A stretch of DNA of 64,000 bases, taken from positions 496,001 through 560,000 of the forward strand of contig NZ_JAIQWW010000001.1 in assembly GCF_020164455.1 (NCBI RefSeq), given 5' to 3'. Shown here piece after piece: positions 33,411 through 42,579 of the stretch (positions are counted from its first letter, which is position 1; each line of letters starts with the position of its first letter). The position numbers and the translations under genes were made by a program. Below the pieces are notes generated by a model, which saw only the letters and a list, made by a program, of their open reading frames with translations, was not told the DNA's origin and made no database searches. This DNA is from Phyllobacterium chamaecytisi. GTDB taxonomy: Bacteria; Pseudomonadota; Alphaproteobacteria; Rhizobiales; Rhizobiaceae.

Positions 33411-33539
33411 TCACCTTCCGAACTGACGGCCTAAATACAAGACAATTGGTATGATGATCAAAAAGATTATGAGATAGCCCCAGATGGACGTCATGTAGGG
33501 CGCATAATCCTCCTTTTCTTTTTTTTCATCCTCTTCCAT
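33411..33539 (-). CDS. 42-residue membrane micro-protein
   Basis: Translated from ATG 33539, behind GGGAGGC, the product starts MEEDEKKEKEDYAPYMTSIW, has one membrane segment (GYLIIFLIIIPIVLYL) and ends GRQFGR. The strongly charged head followed by one hydrophobic helix is a clear protein-like pattern. It forms a two-gene unit with the 60-residue membrane protein downstream. Confidence 0.6.
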   Translation of the reverse strand: MEEDEKKEKEDYAPYMTSIWGYLIIFLIIIPIVLYLGRQFGR

Positions 33540-33862
33540 TGGTGCCTCCCACATCTGCCAATGAAAACAGTGATTAAGAGGACTTCGAGCCGCGATAAAC
33601 TACGGCTTTGGTCGCATCAGGCCATAGCGGCGGTGCGAAAACAACTTAGTAATAATGGCTATATAACTAGCTCGAAAGCACTTCATAGGATCAATCCCCA
33701 TCGATGAGCCTCGATAATGATGCGGCGAGTCCGCCATACAGGCAAGCCGTATGAACTGATGCGTCCTTCAGCAGACAAAAGTGACAAGGTAAACACAGAA
33801 AGATCGCTGTAGCCCGGCCACGGCGATCTTCATGTCAATTCTACCGTGACTTCCGTCGTGGG
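33540..33862. other. Intergenic stretch, terminator only
   Basis: Apart from the hairpin at 33800-33830 nothing gene-like is seen here. It holds the promoter side of the two small membrane protein genes, but no clear -35/-10 pair is evident. Confidence 0.5.
33800..33830 (-). terminator. Terminator-like hairpin after the 58-residue gene
   Basis: AAGATCGC (33800-33807) and GCGATCTT (33823-33830) pair around a GC-rich loop; on the minus strand TTTC follows. It lies about 33 bases beyond the stop of the 58-residue gene. Confidence 0.5.
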
Positions 33863-34039
33863 CTATTTAGTATGCTGCTTAAAACGCCGATGCGCAAAAC
33901 CGCCTTTGGCTCGTCTCAAAATATCCGAAAGCCTGTTGGGGCTGGTAGGCTTGTTTGGCATTTCTTCGCGGACTTTTTGTAGAATCTGCGGTGTAGCGCA
34001 GCAGGCATTGTGGGGGGTATGAAGCGTCACGTCTCCCAT
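33863..34039 (-). CDS. 58-residue basic protein
   Basis: ATG 34039 is preceded by AGGGAG at seven bases. The product starts MGDVTLHTPHNACCATPQIL, has a charged helix (QKVREEMPNKPTSPNRLSDI) and a basic end (KGGFAHRRFKQHTK). Adjacent Cys13-Cys14 and His residues could bind metal, which is speculative. A hairpin terminator lies downstream, supporting a real gene. Family not recognised. Confidence 0.55.
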   Translation of the reverse strand: MGDVTLHTPHNACCATPQILQKVREEMPNKPTSPNRLSDILRRAKGGFAHRRFKQHTK

Positions 34040-34272
34040 TTGTCACTCCCTTAGAAGAACAATTGACCTAGCGGGCTTATCCGAAAGGCTGAAAGCAAAC
34101 TATTCGCTTAAGCTAATAGGTGTACGCTTAGTTTTGCGGTTATTCAACTGGATTTGCAGCGTCGGGTGATCGTGTCTGCGTTTGCAGATCATCAACATGC
34201 TGTGAAACAAGCGGCGTTGCTTGAAAAGGGCGCCGCTTGCACCTGTTTTCGCAGGTCTGAAGGCTTCAGCTC

Positions 34273-34758
34273 TTAGGCGTAAATCGGGCGAAACCGTCGC
34301 AACGAAAGAAAGCCCGCGATGACGAACAACACCAGCAAAATACCCTGCGCAATCGCGAACGGAGGTTCTGACCCTGTCGGAGCAAGTGCGTTGAGTGCGG
34401 GTATTTTCTGGAAAGACTGTGCAATGAGAACAAAGCAATTCAGATAGAGCGACACAATGGCGCTGACCACATAGACCCAGCGCCAGGAACCGGCGAGACG
34501 GTAAACATAGAGCGCAGCGATCGCCGCGATGAGGAAGATCATAGATATGATACCCACCCCTATGGCCGGCGTGAAGCCGCTATAGGGAAACAGGAAGCCG
34601 GTTACGCTCGTGGCTACTGTCGTTATCAGGAAGATCAACGTCCAGCTTTCCTTCCTGTCGGAGCCAATAAGACCCGCCAGAACAACCAGCCCTGAAACAA
34701 TACCGATCAGGCTTAGAATCACATGGAAAAGTGTAAACGGCGTCATACCGAAGATCAT
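34273..34758 (-). CDS. Four- or five-pass membrane protein, unknown
   Basis: From ATG 34758 (GGGGG seven bases before) the 161-residue protein has hydrophobic segments near 8-30, 37-60, 65-88, 95-115 and 133-152. It starts MIFGMTPFTLFHVILSLIGI. Similar proteins of unknown function occur widely in Hyphomicrobiales. No charged transport motif is seen. Confidence 0.72.
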   Translation of the reverse strand: MIFGMTPFTLFHVILSLIGIVSGLVVLAGLIGSDRKESWTLIFLITTVATSVTGFLFPYSGFTPAIGVGIISMIFLIAAIAALYVYRLAGSWRWVYVVSAIVSLYLNCFVLIAQSFQKIPALNALAPTGSEPPFAIAQGILLVLFVIAGFLSLRRFRPIYA

Positions 34759-34910
34759 GATCGTGCCCCCAAGTTGCGATCCGTCCATATGTTCAATCCG
34801 GACGTGGCAACACGAAACAACGTTTGCGGCCGATTGTAAATCCGTCTGCCAGATGAGAAAATATGAGAAAATTATTCAATAATTCTTCAAGCAAATCAAC
34901 GAATGGTGGG

Positions 34911-35237
34911 TTATCCGGTGCATTTGCGGCGATCTATAGACCGCGTCATTGAATCGGCCTGTCCCTGCAAGGCGCCGGCCTGTTTCTGGTTGGCCGTGCG
35001 ATAATCGGGCAGGAAGGGACCGAAGCCGGTGACCACGTTCGGGTCCTGGTAGCCGCGGCCATTGGTAAGCCGGCTGATCTCGGCCACAGCCTGGTTGCGC
35101 TGCGCCACAAGTGCGGGGCAGGCGACATTGTCATAACGCAGGGATGAAATTTTTTCATTATCAAGCTGGCTTTGAATGCCTGCGCAGCCCGAGAGCAGTG
35201 CGGAAAGAATGATCACCTGAAGGTGCCTTGTCGTCAT
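34911..35237 (-). CDS. Small lipoprotein
   Basis: ATG 35237 yields MTTRHLQVIILSALLSGCAG with a clear lipobox LSGC (Cys18). The mature part of about 90 residues is polar and helical (ACPALVAQRNQAVAEISRLT, ADSMTRSIDRRKCTG). Probably outer-membrane attached. Function unknown; two Cys in the mature part could pair. Confidence 0.72.
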   Translation of the reverse strand: MTTRHLQVIILSALLSGCAGIQSQLDNEKISSLRYDNVACPALVAQRNQAVAEISRLTNGRGYQDPNVVTGFGPFLPDYRTANQKQAGALQGQADSMTRSIDRRKCTG

Positions 35238-35339
35238 GTGCCAATATCCTCGATAACGAATAGGGGACATGAATGCGGCAATGGCGCCAGTTTGGCAAGA
35301 TGGATGCGAAAAATGCAGCATCCACTTAGTGATTCGACG

Positions 35340-36182
35340 TCAGTCGATCAGCAGGACGCGCACGCTTCCCTGGTCGAGGGGGATGTCCAATACGTTGACG
35401 ATTCGTGGCTCGGCGTCAGTCAGCAAGACGCAGCGGCGATAATATGTGGCGAGATAGCGGACGAAGCTCGAACCATGATCGCGGTGATAGAGTTCCGGCG
35501 AAAGCACTGCATAAATTGGAATATTGCGCTCCATGAGCCCGGTCATGGACAGGCAGGCGATCGCCTCATAGCCTTCGATATCGATCCATACGAGACCGAT
35601 CTGTTCCAGCGGAACGCATGCGTCCTGCAGGATGGTTTCGACCGTACTGATCGGAGTTCTGGTCTTGGTATCGTTGGGCCGTTGCTGTTTCATGCCGCTT
35701 CGCTGCCTGTCGTCGCGGCCCACGTAGAAATTGGTCATTCCATCTATGACGCCAGCTGCACATGGATAGCAGGAAACCGTGTCCCGCAGATCATTGTCGT
35801 CGACATTACGTTTCAAGGCCGCAAAATTGCCCGCCTCCGGTTCGACGGCGAGTACGCGCGCAAATACGCCGCATGTTGCCATCTCGACGGTCTGCACTCC
35901 GGATCCGGCACCGAGTTCCAGCAATGTCGCATTATCGCGAAATGTGCCCGTTGTGCTCAGGATATGACAAACTTTCGCGACTTCGCTTTCGGGGAGCTCA
36001 CCAAAGTCGATACGCCTGTCCGAGGCACTGCTGAGCTCGCTCCATGCGGCTGCTTTGAAAGAACGAAAACGCCCCGCAAGCGGCTGGATGCGAGCGGTCA
36101 AATAACCACCGAGACGTTGTACGAAATTACCCGAAAAGTCTGGTCGCGGCTCAAATGCCGCTGTGCGTTGGAAATAGGTCAT
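35340..36182 (-). CDS. FkbM family methyltransferase
   Basis: From ATG 36182 the 280-residue protein has motif I LLELGAGSGVQTVEMA (SAM binding), motif II LAVEPEAGNFAALKRNV and the later FkbM part TVETILQ and VWIDIEGYEAIACL. FkbM enzymes O-methylate sugars or small molecules. No polysaccharide cluster is adjacent, so the substrate is open. No strong ribosome site is visible at this start. Confidence 0.82.
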   Translation of the reverse strand: MTYFQRTAAFEPRPDFSGNFVQRLGGYLTARIQPLAGRFRSFKAAAWSELSSASDRRIDFGELPESEVAKVCHILSTTGTFRDNATLLELGAGSGVQTVEMATCGVFARVLAVEPEAGNFAALKRNVDDNDLRDTVSCYPCAAGVIDGMTNFYVGRDDRQRSGMKQQRPNDTKTRTPISTVETILQDACVPLEQIGLVWIDIEGYEAIACLSMTGLMERNIPIYAVLSPELYHRDHGSSFVRYLATYYRRCVLLTDAEPRIVNVLDIPLDQGSVRVLLID

Positions 36183-36517
36183 TGAAAAAGTCCAGTTCAA
36201 AACAATGATCGATAAAAGCAATATGTGGTTCTTGTTAACGTTACAGGTCGTGTCAGTCAAACCAGCGCAGCTCAATAATTAGAGCTATATGAAAAATTCT
36301 AACAAAAAATACAGTATATTCAACGGTATGGCCGACTATTCGCAGTTCTTGGTTGAATGAAAGAGCTTAAAACTGTAGCGAAAACTCGATTTAATCAAGA
36401 ATGACTAGTAAAATGGTATGGTATAGCAGTTTAGGCTTGCGATAAGTGCCTACTCGCCCTTATGATTCCACTTCCGGGAGCCCCCGGCAGTTGCAACACA
36501 AGAGTGAGGAGACAGGA
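36183..36517. other. AT-rich intergenic stretch
   Basis: No gene, RNA structure or repeat is supported. It carries the promoter regions for the FkbM gene and the divergent 112-residue gene. Confidence 0.5.
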
Positions 36518-36856
36518 ATGCCTGGTTTGCTGCACCCACTTCATGAGGGCCATGCGCCCATCATATTGCACAATGCCTTTCAGGATGCGATTGACGCCTT
36601 GGAGGATTGGGAACTCGGCAGTGACGAGCCCCAGATTGACGTCAACGAGAAACGGGTCCCGATCAGTGCTGTGTTCCGGCGTCTATGGACCTGCACGGAT
36701 ATCCTTCCCGCACGCACGCTTGCCGTCGTGGAGGATTTGTTGCCTTTGCGTTCAGCCGAATTCAGAATCGGATCATCGACCTATGCCGATGCCGCCCATA
36801 GTCTTTGGCAGTTGAGCATGCAGAAACGCGCTGCAACTAACGAGATACGCCAGTAA
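36518..36856 (+). CDS. Conserved hypothetical protein
   Basis: ATG 36518 has GAGGAGACAG before it and is chosen over an upstream ATG. The 112-residue product has NAFQDAIDALEDWELG and FRRLWTCTDILPARTLAVVE and looks helical and soluble. A bidirectional terminator follows. Function unknown. Confidence 0.6.
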   Translation: MPGLLHPLHEGHAPIILHNAFQDAIDALEDWELGSDEPQIDVNEKRVPISAVFRRLWTCTDILPARTLAVVEDLLPLRSAEFRIGSSTYADAAHSLWQLSMQKRAATNEIRQ

Positions 36857-36877
36857 ACTGGAAAATGGTTTTGTGAA

Positions 36878-36909
36878 AATCACCCGCCGGCCAAAACCGG
36901 CGGGTGATT
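36878..36909. terminator. Bidirectional terminator between convergent genes
   Basis: AATCACCCGCCGG and CCGGCGGGTGATT form a perfect 13-bp stem with a six-base loop. T-rich sequence follows on both sides. It separates the 112-residue gene from the DUF305 gene. Confidence 0.8.
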
Positions 36910-36918
36910 CTTGTTTGT

Positions 36919-37305
36919 TTAGCCGCCGTTCTTGGCCAGCCAGGCTTTCATTTGTTTGATCTCGCTTTCCTGTGCTGCGATGATCGTTTCGGCCAGTTTG
37001 CGGATCTCCGGATCCTTGCCGTATTCCAGCTCGACCTTGGCCATGTCGATGGCGCCTTGATGATGCGCGATCATACCCGACACAAAATCCTTGTCGGCAT
37101 TGCCGGTAAAGGGAATTGCCATGTCCTTGTGCATTTTCGCATTGGCCTCGGCAAACGCCTTGGAGGATGCGCTTTGATCGCCTTTGGGCATCGCCATCAT
37201 GTCATGCTGTTTGGTCTTGTGCGTTGTGTGATCCTGCGCCAGCACCGGTGAGGTAAAGGCGAGGGCGCAGACCAGCACCGCACTGTGAATATATGTGATT
37301 TTCAT
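36919..37305 (-). CDS. DUF305 periplasmic protein, metal-related
   Basis: The 128-residue protein has a signal peptide (KITYIHSAVLVCALAFTSP, end near VLAQ), a His/Met-rich stretch (DHTTHKTKQHDMMAMPKGDQ) and the DUF305 core FVSGMIAHHQGAIDMAK. DUF305 proteins are ferritin-like helical bundles often linked to copper. With its upstream neighbour, which has a Cys/His-rich part, it probably acts in periplasmic copper handling; this is inferred. Confidence 0.8.
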   Translation of the reverse strand: MKITYIHSAVLVCALAFTSPVLAQDHTTHKTKQHDMMAMPKGDQSASSKAFAEANAKMHKDMAIPFTGNADKDFVSGMIAHHQGAIDMAKVELEYGKDPEIRKLAETIIAAQESEIKQMKAWLAKNGG

Positions 37306-37386
37306 CGTTGATCTTTCCATGGGCCAGTCAAACCGGCGCAGGCTGTGGCCCGCTCACCTGCGCGTAAAAACGAAAGGAATGATCAA

Positions 37387-37740
37387 TTATATGCGGGGAG
37401 GACGCGGGAGCGGCGCATTGTCGAGCGCGACAAGCGGCAATTCTCCGGCTCGCGGAATGACGATCTTGGGTTGCGGGATAACCGGGACCACAAACGAGAT
37501 TGCCGGTACGCCGATACAGGCCGCACACACCGCTGGATGCTGTTGTTTGGCGTCCCCCGGGCAATGATGTTTGCCGGCGCAGTCATTGGAATGATCAACA
37601 TGGCCAGACGCCTGCGAGGACTCGGTCGCAACATCCTGCGAACCCAGTTCTGCAGCCAGACGGGCGGGCGCCGCAAACACCGGAACCCAGCCAATGCTGA
37701 GCGCGGTCAGAAGAGCGAGGATTGCGGCGAGCCTTTTCAT
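37387..37740 (-). CDS. Secreted Cys/His-rich protein (DUF2946-like)
   Basis: The 117-residue product has a signal peptide (MKRLAAILALLTALSIGWVP), a His/Cys part (NDCAGKHHCPGDAKQQHPAV) and CAACIGVPA, as in small DUF2946-type proteins near copper genes. The C-terminus is Pro-rich. It lies about 80 bases upstream of the DUF305 gene in the same direction and is probably co-transcribed. Confidence 0.6.
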   Translation of the reverse strand: MKRLAAILALLTALSIGWVPVFAAPARLAAELGSQDVATESSQASGHVDHSNDCAGKHHCPGDAKQQHPAVCAACIGVPAISFVVPVIPQPKIVIPRAGELPLVALDNAPLPRPPRI

Positions 37741-37796
37741 TTGCCCCTTATAGCGGTCAAGTCACCGGGATTGAAATCACCTTGTATTTATCCGCG

Positions 37797-38972
37797 TCAA
37801 ACCGTCTTTGCTGCGGCCAGTCCGTTTTCAATGTCGGCAATAAGATCGGCCTTGTCTTCAAGTCCGATCTGCAGCCGGATGACCGGTCCTGCATAGTTCT
37901 TGCCCGTAATCTCCCGGCCGCCGAGATGGACATGCAATGCGAGACTTTCATATCCACCCCAGGAATAGCCCAGGCCGAAAATCCTCAATGCGTTGAGGAA
38001 GGCTTGTGCCTGTGCAACTCCGCCCTGGATGACAATCGAAAACACGCCGCCCGCACCACAAAAATCGCGTTTGAACAAGGCGTTTCCCGCATGGCTCTCA
38101 AGACCGGGATGCAGCACCTCGATGACACCGTCCCGCGCCTCGAGCCATCTGGCGATTTCCAGCGCGCTCTCCGCATGCCGCTCCATGCGCACGCCCATGG
38201 TGCGCAGCCCGCGCAAAACCTGATAGGCATCGTCACCGCTCACGCAAAGCCCGAGTGCGGAATGCGCCGCATCCAATGTCTTGAAGCATTTCTCATTGGC
38301 CGAAATGGTTCCCATCAGGATGTCGGAATGACCGGCAGGATATTTGGTCGCCGCATGGATCGAGATGTCGACGCCATAGTCCAGCGCCTTGAAATAGATC
38401 GGCGTCGCCCAGGTATTGTCCATCATGGCGATGGCATCTGCCGCATGGGCCTTTTCAACGATGGCCGGGATGTCCTGGATTTCGAACGTGTTGGAGCCCG
38501 GTGATTCGGTGAAGACGACACGGGTGTTCGGCTTGATCAGTTTCTCGATGCCAGCGCCAACCAGCGGGTCATAGAATTCGACCTCGATACCCAATCGCTT
38601 CAACATGGTTTTGCAGAAATGGCGGGTATTGCCGTAGCAGCTGTCGACCATCAGCAGATGATCACCCGGCGAGAGGAAAGCCAGAAGCGGTACCGTCACT
38701 GCCGCAAGACCCGAGGGAACGAGAACTGTTCCGGCAGAGCCCTCCAGTTCATCGATCGCGCGGCACAAAGCATCGGTGGTCGGTGTTCCATGCGTGGCAT
38801 AGGTATATTGCTGGCTGTGATTAGCCATGGTTTGCGCATCCGGAAACAGCACAGTCGACGCATGCACGACCGGCGGATTGACGAAGCCGTGATAGTCGCG
38901 TGGATCATAGCCACCATGGGCAAGCCTCGTATTGATTCCGGCTTGCGCCACCTTGCCCGGTTGCTTCTCCAT
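37797..38972 (-). CDS. metC: Cystathionine beta-lyase
   Basis: The 391-residue PLP enzyme has HGGYDPRDYHGFVNPPVVHA at the start, YTYATHGTPTTDALCRAIDE, and the cofactor lysine Lys210 in IHAATKYPAGHSD. Length and motifs fit alphaproteobacterial MetC, which cleaves cystathionine to homocysteine, pyruvate and ammonia in methionine synthesis. Related gamma-lyases or synthases share the fold, but the sequence around HGTPTTDALC fits beta-lyase best. It stands alone and is followed upstream by a MITE-like repeat. Confidence 0.88.
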   Translation of the reverse strand: MEKQPGKVAQAGINTRLAHGGYDPRDYHGFVNPPVVHASTVLFPDAQTMANHSQQYTYATHGTPTTDALCRAIDELEGSAGTVLVPSGLAAVTVPLLAFLSPGDHLLMVDSCYGNTRHFCKTMLKRLGIEVEFYDPLVGAGIEKLIKPNTRVVFTESPGSNTFEIQDIPAIVEKAHAADAIAMMDNTWATPIYFKALDYGVDISIHAATKYPAGHSDILMGTISANEKCFKTLDAAHSALGLCVSGDDAYQVLRGLRTMGVRMERHAESALEIARWLEARDGVIEVLHPGLESHAGNALFKRDFCGAGGVFSIVIQGGVAQAQAFLNALRIFGLGYSWGGYESLALHVHLGGREITGKNYAGPVIRLQIGLEDKADLIADIENGLAAAKTV

Positions 38973-39004
38973 GAGATCGTCTCCATATTTTGTGTGCCTT
39001 GTCA

Positions 39005-39149
39005 GAGACCGTTTGAAAATTCATCCCTGATGTGTCAGCTGAGGTGGTTTTCGAGAACCGGAGCGCAGCGTACACATCGTACGTCAGCACCGGAAGCGCA
39101 GAAAATCGTATCAGATGATCGTCGGGGGTGAATTTGCAGACGGTGTCGC
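39005..39149. repeat. MITE-like palindromic repeat, copy 1
   Basis: About 145 bases with imperfect terminal inverted repeats of some 24 bases (GACCGTTTGAAAATTCATCC against GACACCGTCTGCAAATTCAC when inverted). The core GGAGCGCAGCGTAC and GTACGTCAGCACCGG forms an imperfect hairpin and is shared with the copies near 51.4 and 55.3 kb. It lies between metC and the PAP2 gene. Confidence 0.7.
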
Positions 39150-39216
39150 AGACGTCGATAATGCCACCGCGTGCTTGTTGCAACAGGAGAGCAGGCTGAT
39201 TGACTGGAAAGACAAG

Positions 39217-40011
39217 ATGACGAAGCCACGCAATCAGCGGCAAACGCAATCCGCCTTGGGCCGGGTCGGTCAGTCCGTTGTCCGCTTTCTGCGCCGCATC
39301 AATTCTCCCGCTTATCCGGGTTCTCCGCCCGCGTGGACGAACGGCATGTTTATGGCTGTCGTTCTCATCTTCTTCCTCATTCTGCTGATTCATCCCTATG
39401 ACGCGCTCCTGTCGCGCACGCTGTCGACCTATGAGCCCCTTAATGGTGTGCGGCATCTGACTGATATCGGCCTGTCGCAATGGTATCTCATTCCGGCTTT
39501 CGTCATCGGCGTGTGCCTGATCGGCATCGATTGGGGGAATATTGCCCGAGACCGGCGTATCCGCTTTGGCCTCGTCTATGCACAGGCGACCTTCGCTTTC
39601 TGGGCCATCGCTTTATCGGGGATCCTGACCAATATTGCGAAGTTTCTTATCGGCCGGGCGCGCCCAAAATTCATCGATACGCTGGGGGCCAATAGTTTTT
39701 CACCGTTCGAAGCCGGATATAATTTTGCGAGTTTTCCATCTGGTCATTCAACCACGATGGGCGCGGTTGGTGGTGTACTGGCTCTGTGGTTCCCGCGCTG
39801 GCGCATACCAATCATCCTGGCGACGATGTTCATCGCCTTGACCCGCGTCTTTGCCCGCGCTCATTATCCGACAGACGTCGTGGCCGGTTATACACTCGGC
39901 TTTCTGTTCACGATTGTGCTCGCCAGATTCCTGGCCGGACGCCGTACAGCCTTCGTCTTCGGGAAAAGCCAATTCTGGCCGGATATGCGGTTCAGCGAGC
40001 GTTTTTGGTAA
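39217..40011 (+). CDS. PAP2 family lipid phosphatase
   Basis: The 264-residue membrane protein has about six hydrophobic segments and the three phosphatase motifs: KFLIGRARPKF, ASFPSGHST and TRVFARAHYPTDVVAG. These hold the catalytic His and Arg residues of type 2 phosphatidic acid phosphatases. The substrate may be a lipid phosphate, undecaprenyl diphosphate or lipid A; nothing nearby decides. ATG 39217 is chosen with GGAAAGA upstream. Confidence 0.87.
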   Translation: MTKPRNQRQTQSALGRVGQSVVRFLRRINSPAYPGSPPAWTNGMFMAVVLIFFLILLIHPYDALLSRTLSTYEPLNGVRHLTDIGLSQWYLIPAFVIGVCLIGIDWGNIARDRRIRFGLVYAQATFAFWAIALSGILTNIAKFLIGRARPKFIDTLGANSFSPFEAGYNFASFPSGHSTTMGAVGGVLALWFPRWRIPIILATMFIALTRVFARAHYPTDVVAGYTLGFLFTIVLARFLAGRRTAFVFGKSQFWPDMRFSERFW

Positions 40012-40249
40012 CAAAACGCAGGTCTGAACAACAAATGATCCAAAAATCTCTTCGAGAGCAGTCGAAAGTCTAACATTGCTATAATATTGAGCAAAGATTA
40101 CCGCTTGACCAAAGCGTCAGAATGGCCTTCGATAGCTGCGTGAATGGGAGACATATTGGGCCCTTTTTTTGGGGGCGTGGGGAGCGATCCGCCAATATGA
40201 TTTTTCCTCTGTGGGAACTATGGGCACCAACCTAAAGGGTCAAATCGTT

Positions 40250-41278
40250 ATGAAAAATCTTGTTTTGAAGGGCGCTCTGGCAGCCTCGGCGTTCGTCCTT
40301 CTGGCGAATGCGGCCTCGGCTGCCACACTGGACGACGTCAAGAAGAAGGGCTTCCTCCAATGCGGCGTAAATACCGGCCTTCCAGGCTTCGCTTCGCCTA
40401 ATGATAAAGGCGAGTGGTCGGGTTTTGACGTCGACTATTGCCGCGCAGTTGCTGCTGCCGTTTTTGGCGATGCGACAAAGGTCAAATTTACGCCACTGTC
40501 CGCGAAAGACCGCCTTCCCGCGTTGCAGTCAGGCGAGATCGACGTTCTCATCCGCAACACAACCTGGACTCTCAGCCGCGATACGCAGGGCTTTGATTTC
40601 ACTGGCGTCAACTATTATGACGGCCAAGGGTTCATGATCAACTCCAAGAAGCTTTCCGGTATCAATTCCGCGCTTCAGCTCTCTGGCGCGTCTGTTTGTG
40701 TGCAGGCTGGCACGACGACAGAGCTCAACCTTGCCGATTATTTCAAGGCCAACAAGATGGAATATAATCCCGTCGTGTTCGAGAAAGTTGAAGAGGTCAA
40801 CGCGGCGTATGATTCAGGACGTTGCGATGCCTACACGACCGATCAGTCAGGTCTATATGCATACCGCCTTGCGCTCACGGCGCCGGATGATCACATTGTT
40901 TTGCCTGAGATCATTTCAAAGGAGCCACTGGGACCTGTCGTACGCCAGGGTGATCCGCAATGGGCTGACATTATTCGCTGGACTCACTATGCCATGCTGA
41001 CAGCCGAGGAACTTGGCATTACTCAAGCCAACGTTGATGAAGTCAAGAACGGCGATAATCCGGAAATCAAGCGTGTTCTTGGCCAGGAAGCCAATACCAA
41101 GCTTGGCACCGATCTTGGTTTGACCAATGATTGGGTTGTCAACATCATCAAGGCCGTCGGCAATTACGGTGAGGTTTTCGAAAAGAACCTCGGTTCCGGA
41201 AGCCCGTTGAAGATTGCACGTGGTATCAATGCTCAATGGAGCAAGGGTGGTCTGCAGTACGCAATGCCGATCCGCTGA
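40250..41278 (+). CDS. aapJ: General L-amino acid ABC transporter, binding protein
   Basis: The 342-residue protein has a signal peptide (VLKGALAASAFVLLANAASA), then LDDVKKKGFLQCGVNTGLPG, GFDVDYCRAVAAAVFGDATK and the AapJ C-terminus (PLKIARGINAQWSKGGLQYA). Size and sequence match rhizobial AapJ, which binds many L-amino acids in the periplasm. It is first of four genes. A stable hairpin lies after it, which usually favours binding-protein mRNA. ATG 40250 is chosen for the signal peptide. Confidence 0.95.
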   Translation: MKNLVLKGALAASAFVLLANAASAATLDDVKKKGFLQCGVNTGLPGFASPNDKGEWSGFDVDYCRAVAAAVFGDATKVKFTPLSAKDRLPALQSGEIDVLIRNTTWTLSRDTQGFDFTGVNYYDGQGFMINSKKLSGINSALQLSGASVCVQAGTTTELNLADYFKANKMEYNPVVFEKVEEVNAAYDSGRCDAYTTDQSGLYAYRLALTAPDDHIVLPEIISKEPLGPVVRQGDPQWADIIRWTHYAMLTAEELGITQANVDEVKNGDNPEIKRVLGQEANTKLGTDLGLTNDWVVNIIKAVGNYGEVFEKNLGSGSPLKIARGINAQWSKGGLQYAMPIR

Positions 41279-41304
41279 TCGGCCCCGCTAAATTTTGAAA
41301 ATCG

Positions 41305-41329
41305 GGTGAGGAGGCTTGGCCTCCTCACC
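41305..41329 (+). promoter_or_regulatory. Intercistronic hairpin between aapJ and aapQ
   Basis: GGTGAGGAGGC and GCCTCCTCACC form a perfect 11-bp stem with a three-base loop. It is not followed by a T-run, so it probably protects the aapJ end of a processed or partly terminated transcript. Confidence 0.7.
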
Positions 41330-41380
41330 TACCATAATAAAAAATAATAAGAACAAGCATTTAAAAGAAATGAGGGGTCA

Positions 41381-42577
41381 ATGGCATCGCAGGATATTAC
41401 GCCTGTCGGCAAAGACAGCGCCAAAGTATCACTTTTAAACGATCCGAAAGTCCGCGGTTACATCTTTCAGGCGGTGGCAGTGCTTGCAATAGCAGGTCTC
41501 GGCTATTGGATCGTCGACAACACAATTGCCAATCTTCAACGTGCTCGCCTGGCAACGGGGTTTGGATTTCTCGATGGCCGCTCAGGCTTCGATATCAGCA
41601 GTAGCCCATTTCTGGCCTATTCGAGTGACTCGACCTATCTAAAGGCTTTGATGGTCGGCTTTCTCAATACGCTGACCGTTGCTTTCGCCGGGATCATCAC
41701 TGCGACGATCCTCGGCTTCATCATCGGCATCGGTCGCCTTTCGCACAATTGGCTCATCCGCAAGCTTTGCACCGTCTACGTGGAAGTTTTCCGTAACATT
41801 CCGCCATTGCTGGTCATTTTCTTCTGGTATTTGGGTGTTCTGTCGGTGCTTCCGCAGGCTCGGCAAAGCATCACGCTGCCATTCAACATGTATCTGAACA
41901 ATCGAGGCTTCTTTTTCCCGGCACCGGTGTTCGGGGACGGCGCTTGGCTTGCCGGTGTTGGTCTCATTGCCGGCATCGTCGGGGCGCTTCTTGTTCGGCG
42001 CTGGGCACATAAGCGGCAGATGGCGACTGGCCAGCAATTTCCAGTCGGTTTGACCGCATTGGCTCTCATTGTTGGTTTTCCGCTGCTAGCCTTGGCCATC
42101 AAGGGTTTTCCGCTGTCATTCGACTACCCGGTTCTCGGCGCCTTCAATCTGAGGGGAGGCTCTCAGATTGGTCCTGAGTTCATGTCGCTCTTTCTGGCCT
42201 TGTCCTTTTACACTGCTGCCTTCATCGCCGAGATCGTCCGCGCCGGCATTCGTGGTGTCGGCAAGGGGCAAAGCGAGGCATCTCATGCACTTGGACTGCG
42301 GGCTGGTCCGACCACTCGCCTGGTGGTGGTGCCGCAAGCGATGCGCATCATCATTCCGCCGCTGACAAGCCAATATCTCAACCTGACCAAGAACTCGTCC
42401 CTGGCTGTCGCGATCGGATATCCCGATCTCGTCGCAGTCGGTGGAACGATCCTCAACCAAACTGGCCGCTCCATCGAAGTGGTGGCTATCTTCATGATCG
42501 TATATCTCAGCCTTAGCGTGCTGACTTCGCTCTTCATGAATTGGTTCAACGCCAAAATGGCACTGGTGGAGCGCTGA
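41381..42577 (+). CDS. aapQ: General L-amino acid ABC transporter, permease
   Basis: The 398-residue protein has about eight membrane segments and the HisM-type permease motif [20 protein letters not shown], the loop contacting the ATPase. Length fits AapQ (about 400 residues), much longer than plain HisM because of an N-terminal extension and a mid-protein insertion. GAGGGG lies before ATG 41381. It is followed by aapM after two bases. Confidence 0.95.
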   Translation: MASQDITPVGKDSAKVSLLNDPKVRGYIFQAVAVLAIAGLGYWIVDNTIANLQRARLATGFGFLDGRSGFDISSSPFLAYSSDSTYLKALMVGFLNTLTVAFAGIITATILGFIIGIGRLSHNWLIRKLCTVYVEVFRNIPPLLVIFFWYLGVLSVLPQARQSITLPFNMYLNNRGFFFPAPVFGDGAWLAGVGLIAGIVGALLVRRWAHKRQMATGQQFPVGLTALALIVGFPLLALAIKGFPLSFDYPVLGAFNLRGGSQIGPEFMSLFLALSFYTAAFIAEIVRAGIRGVGKGQSEASHALGLRAGPTTRLVVVPQAMRIIIPPLTSQYLNLTKNSSLAVAIGYPDLVAVGGTILNQTGRSIEVVAIFMIVYLSLSVLTSLFMNWFNAKMALVER

Positions 42578-42579
42578 TC

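Noticed and set aside
35172-36185. Plus-strand open frame of 337 codons
   Set aside because: It lies fully opposite the FkbM methyltransferase and lipoprotein genes, whose motifs are clear; the translation looks random.
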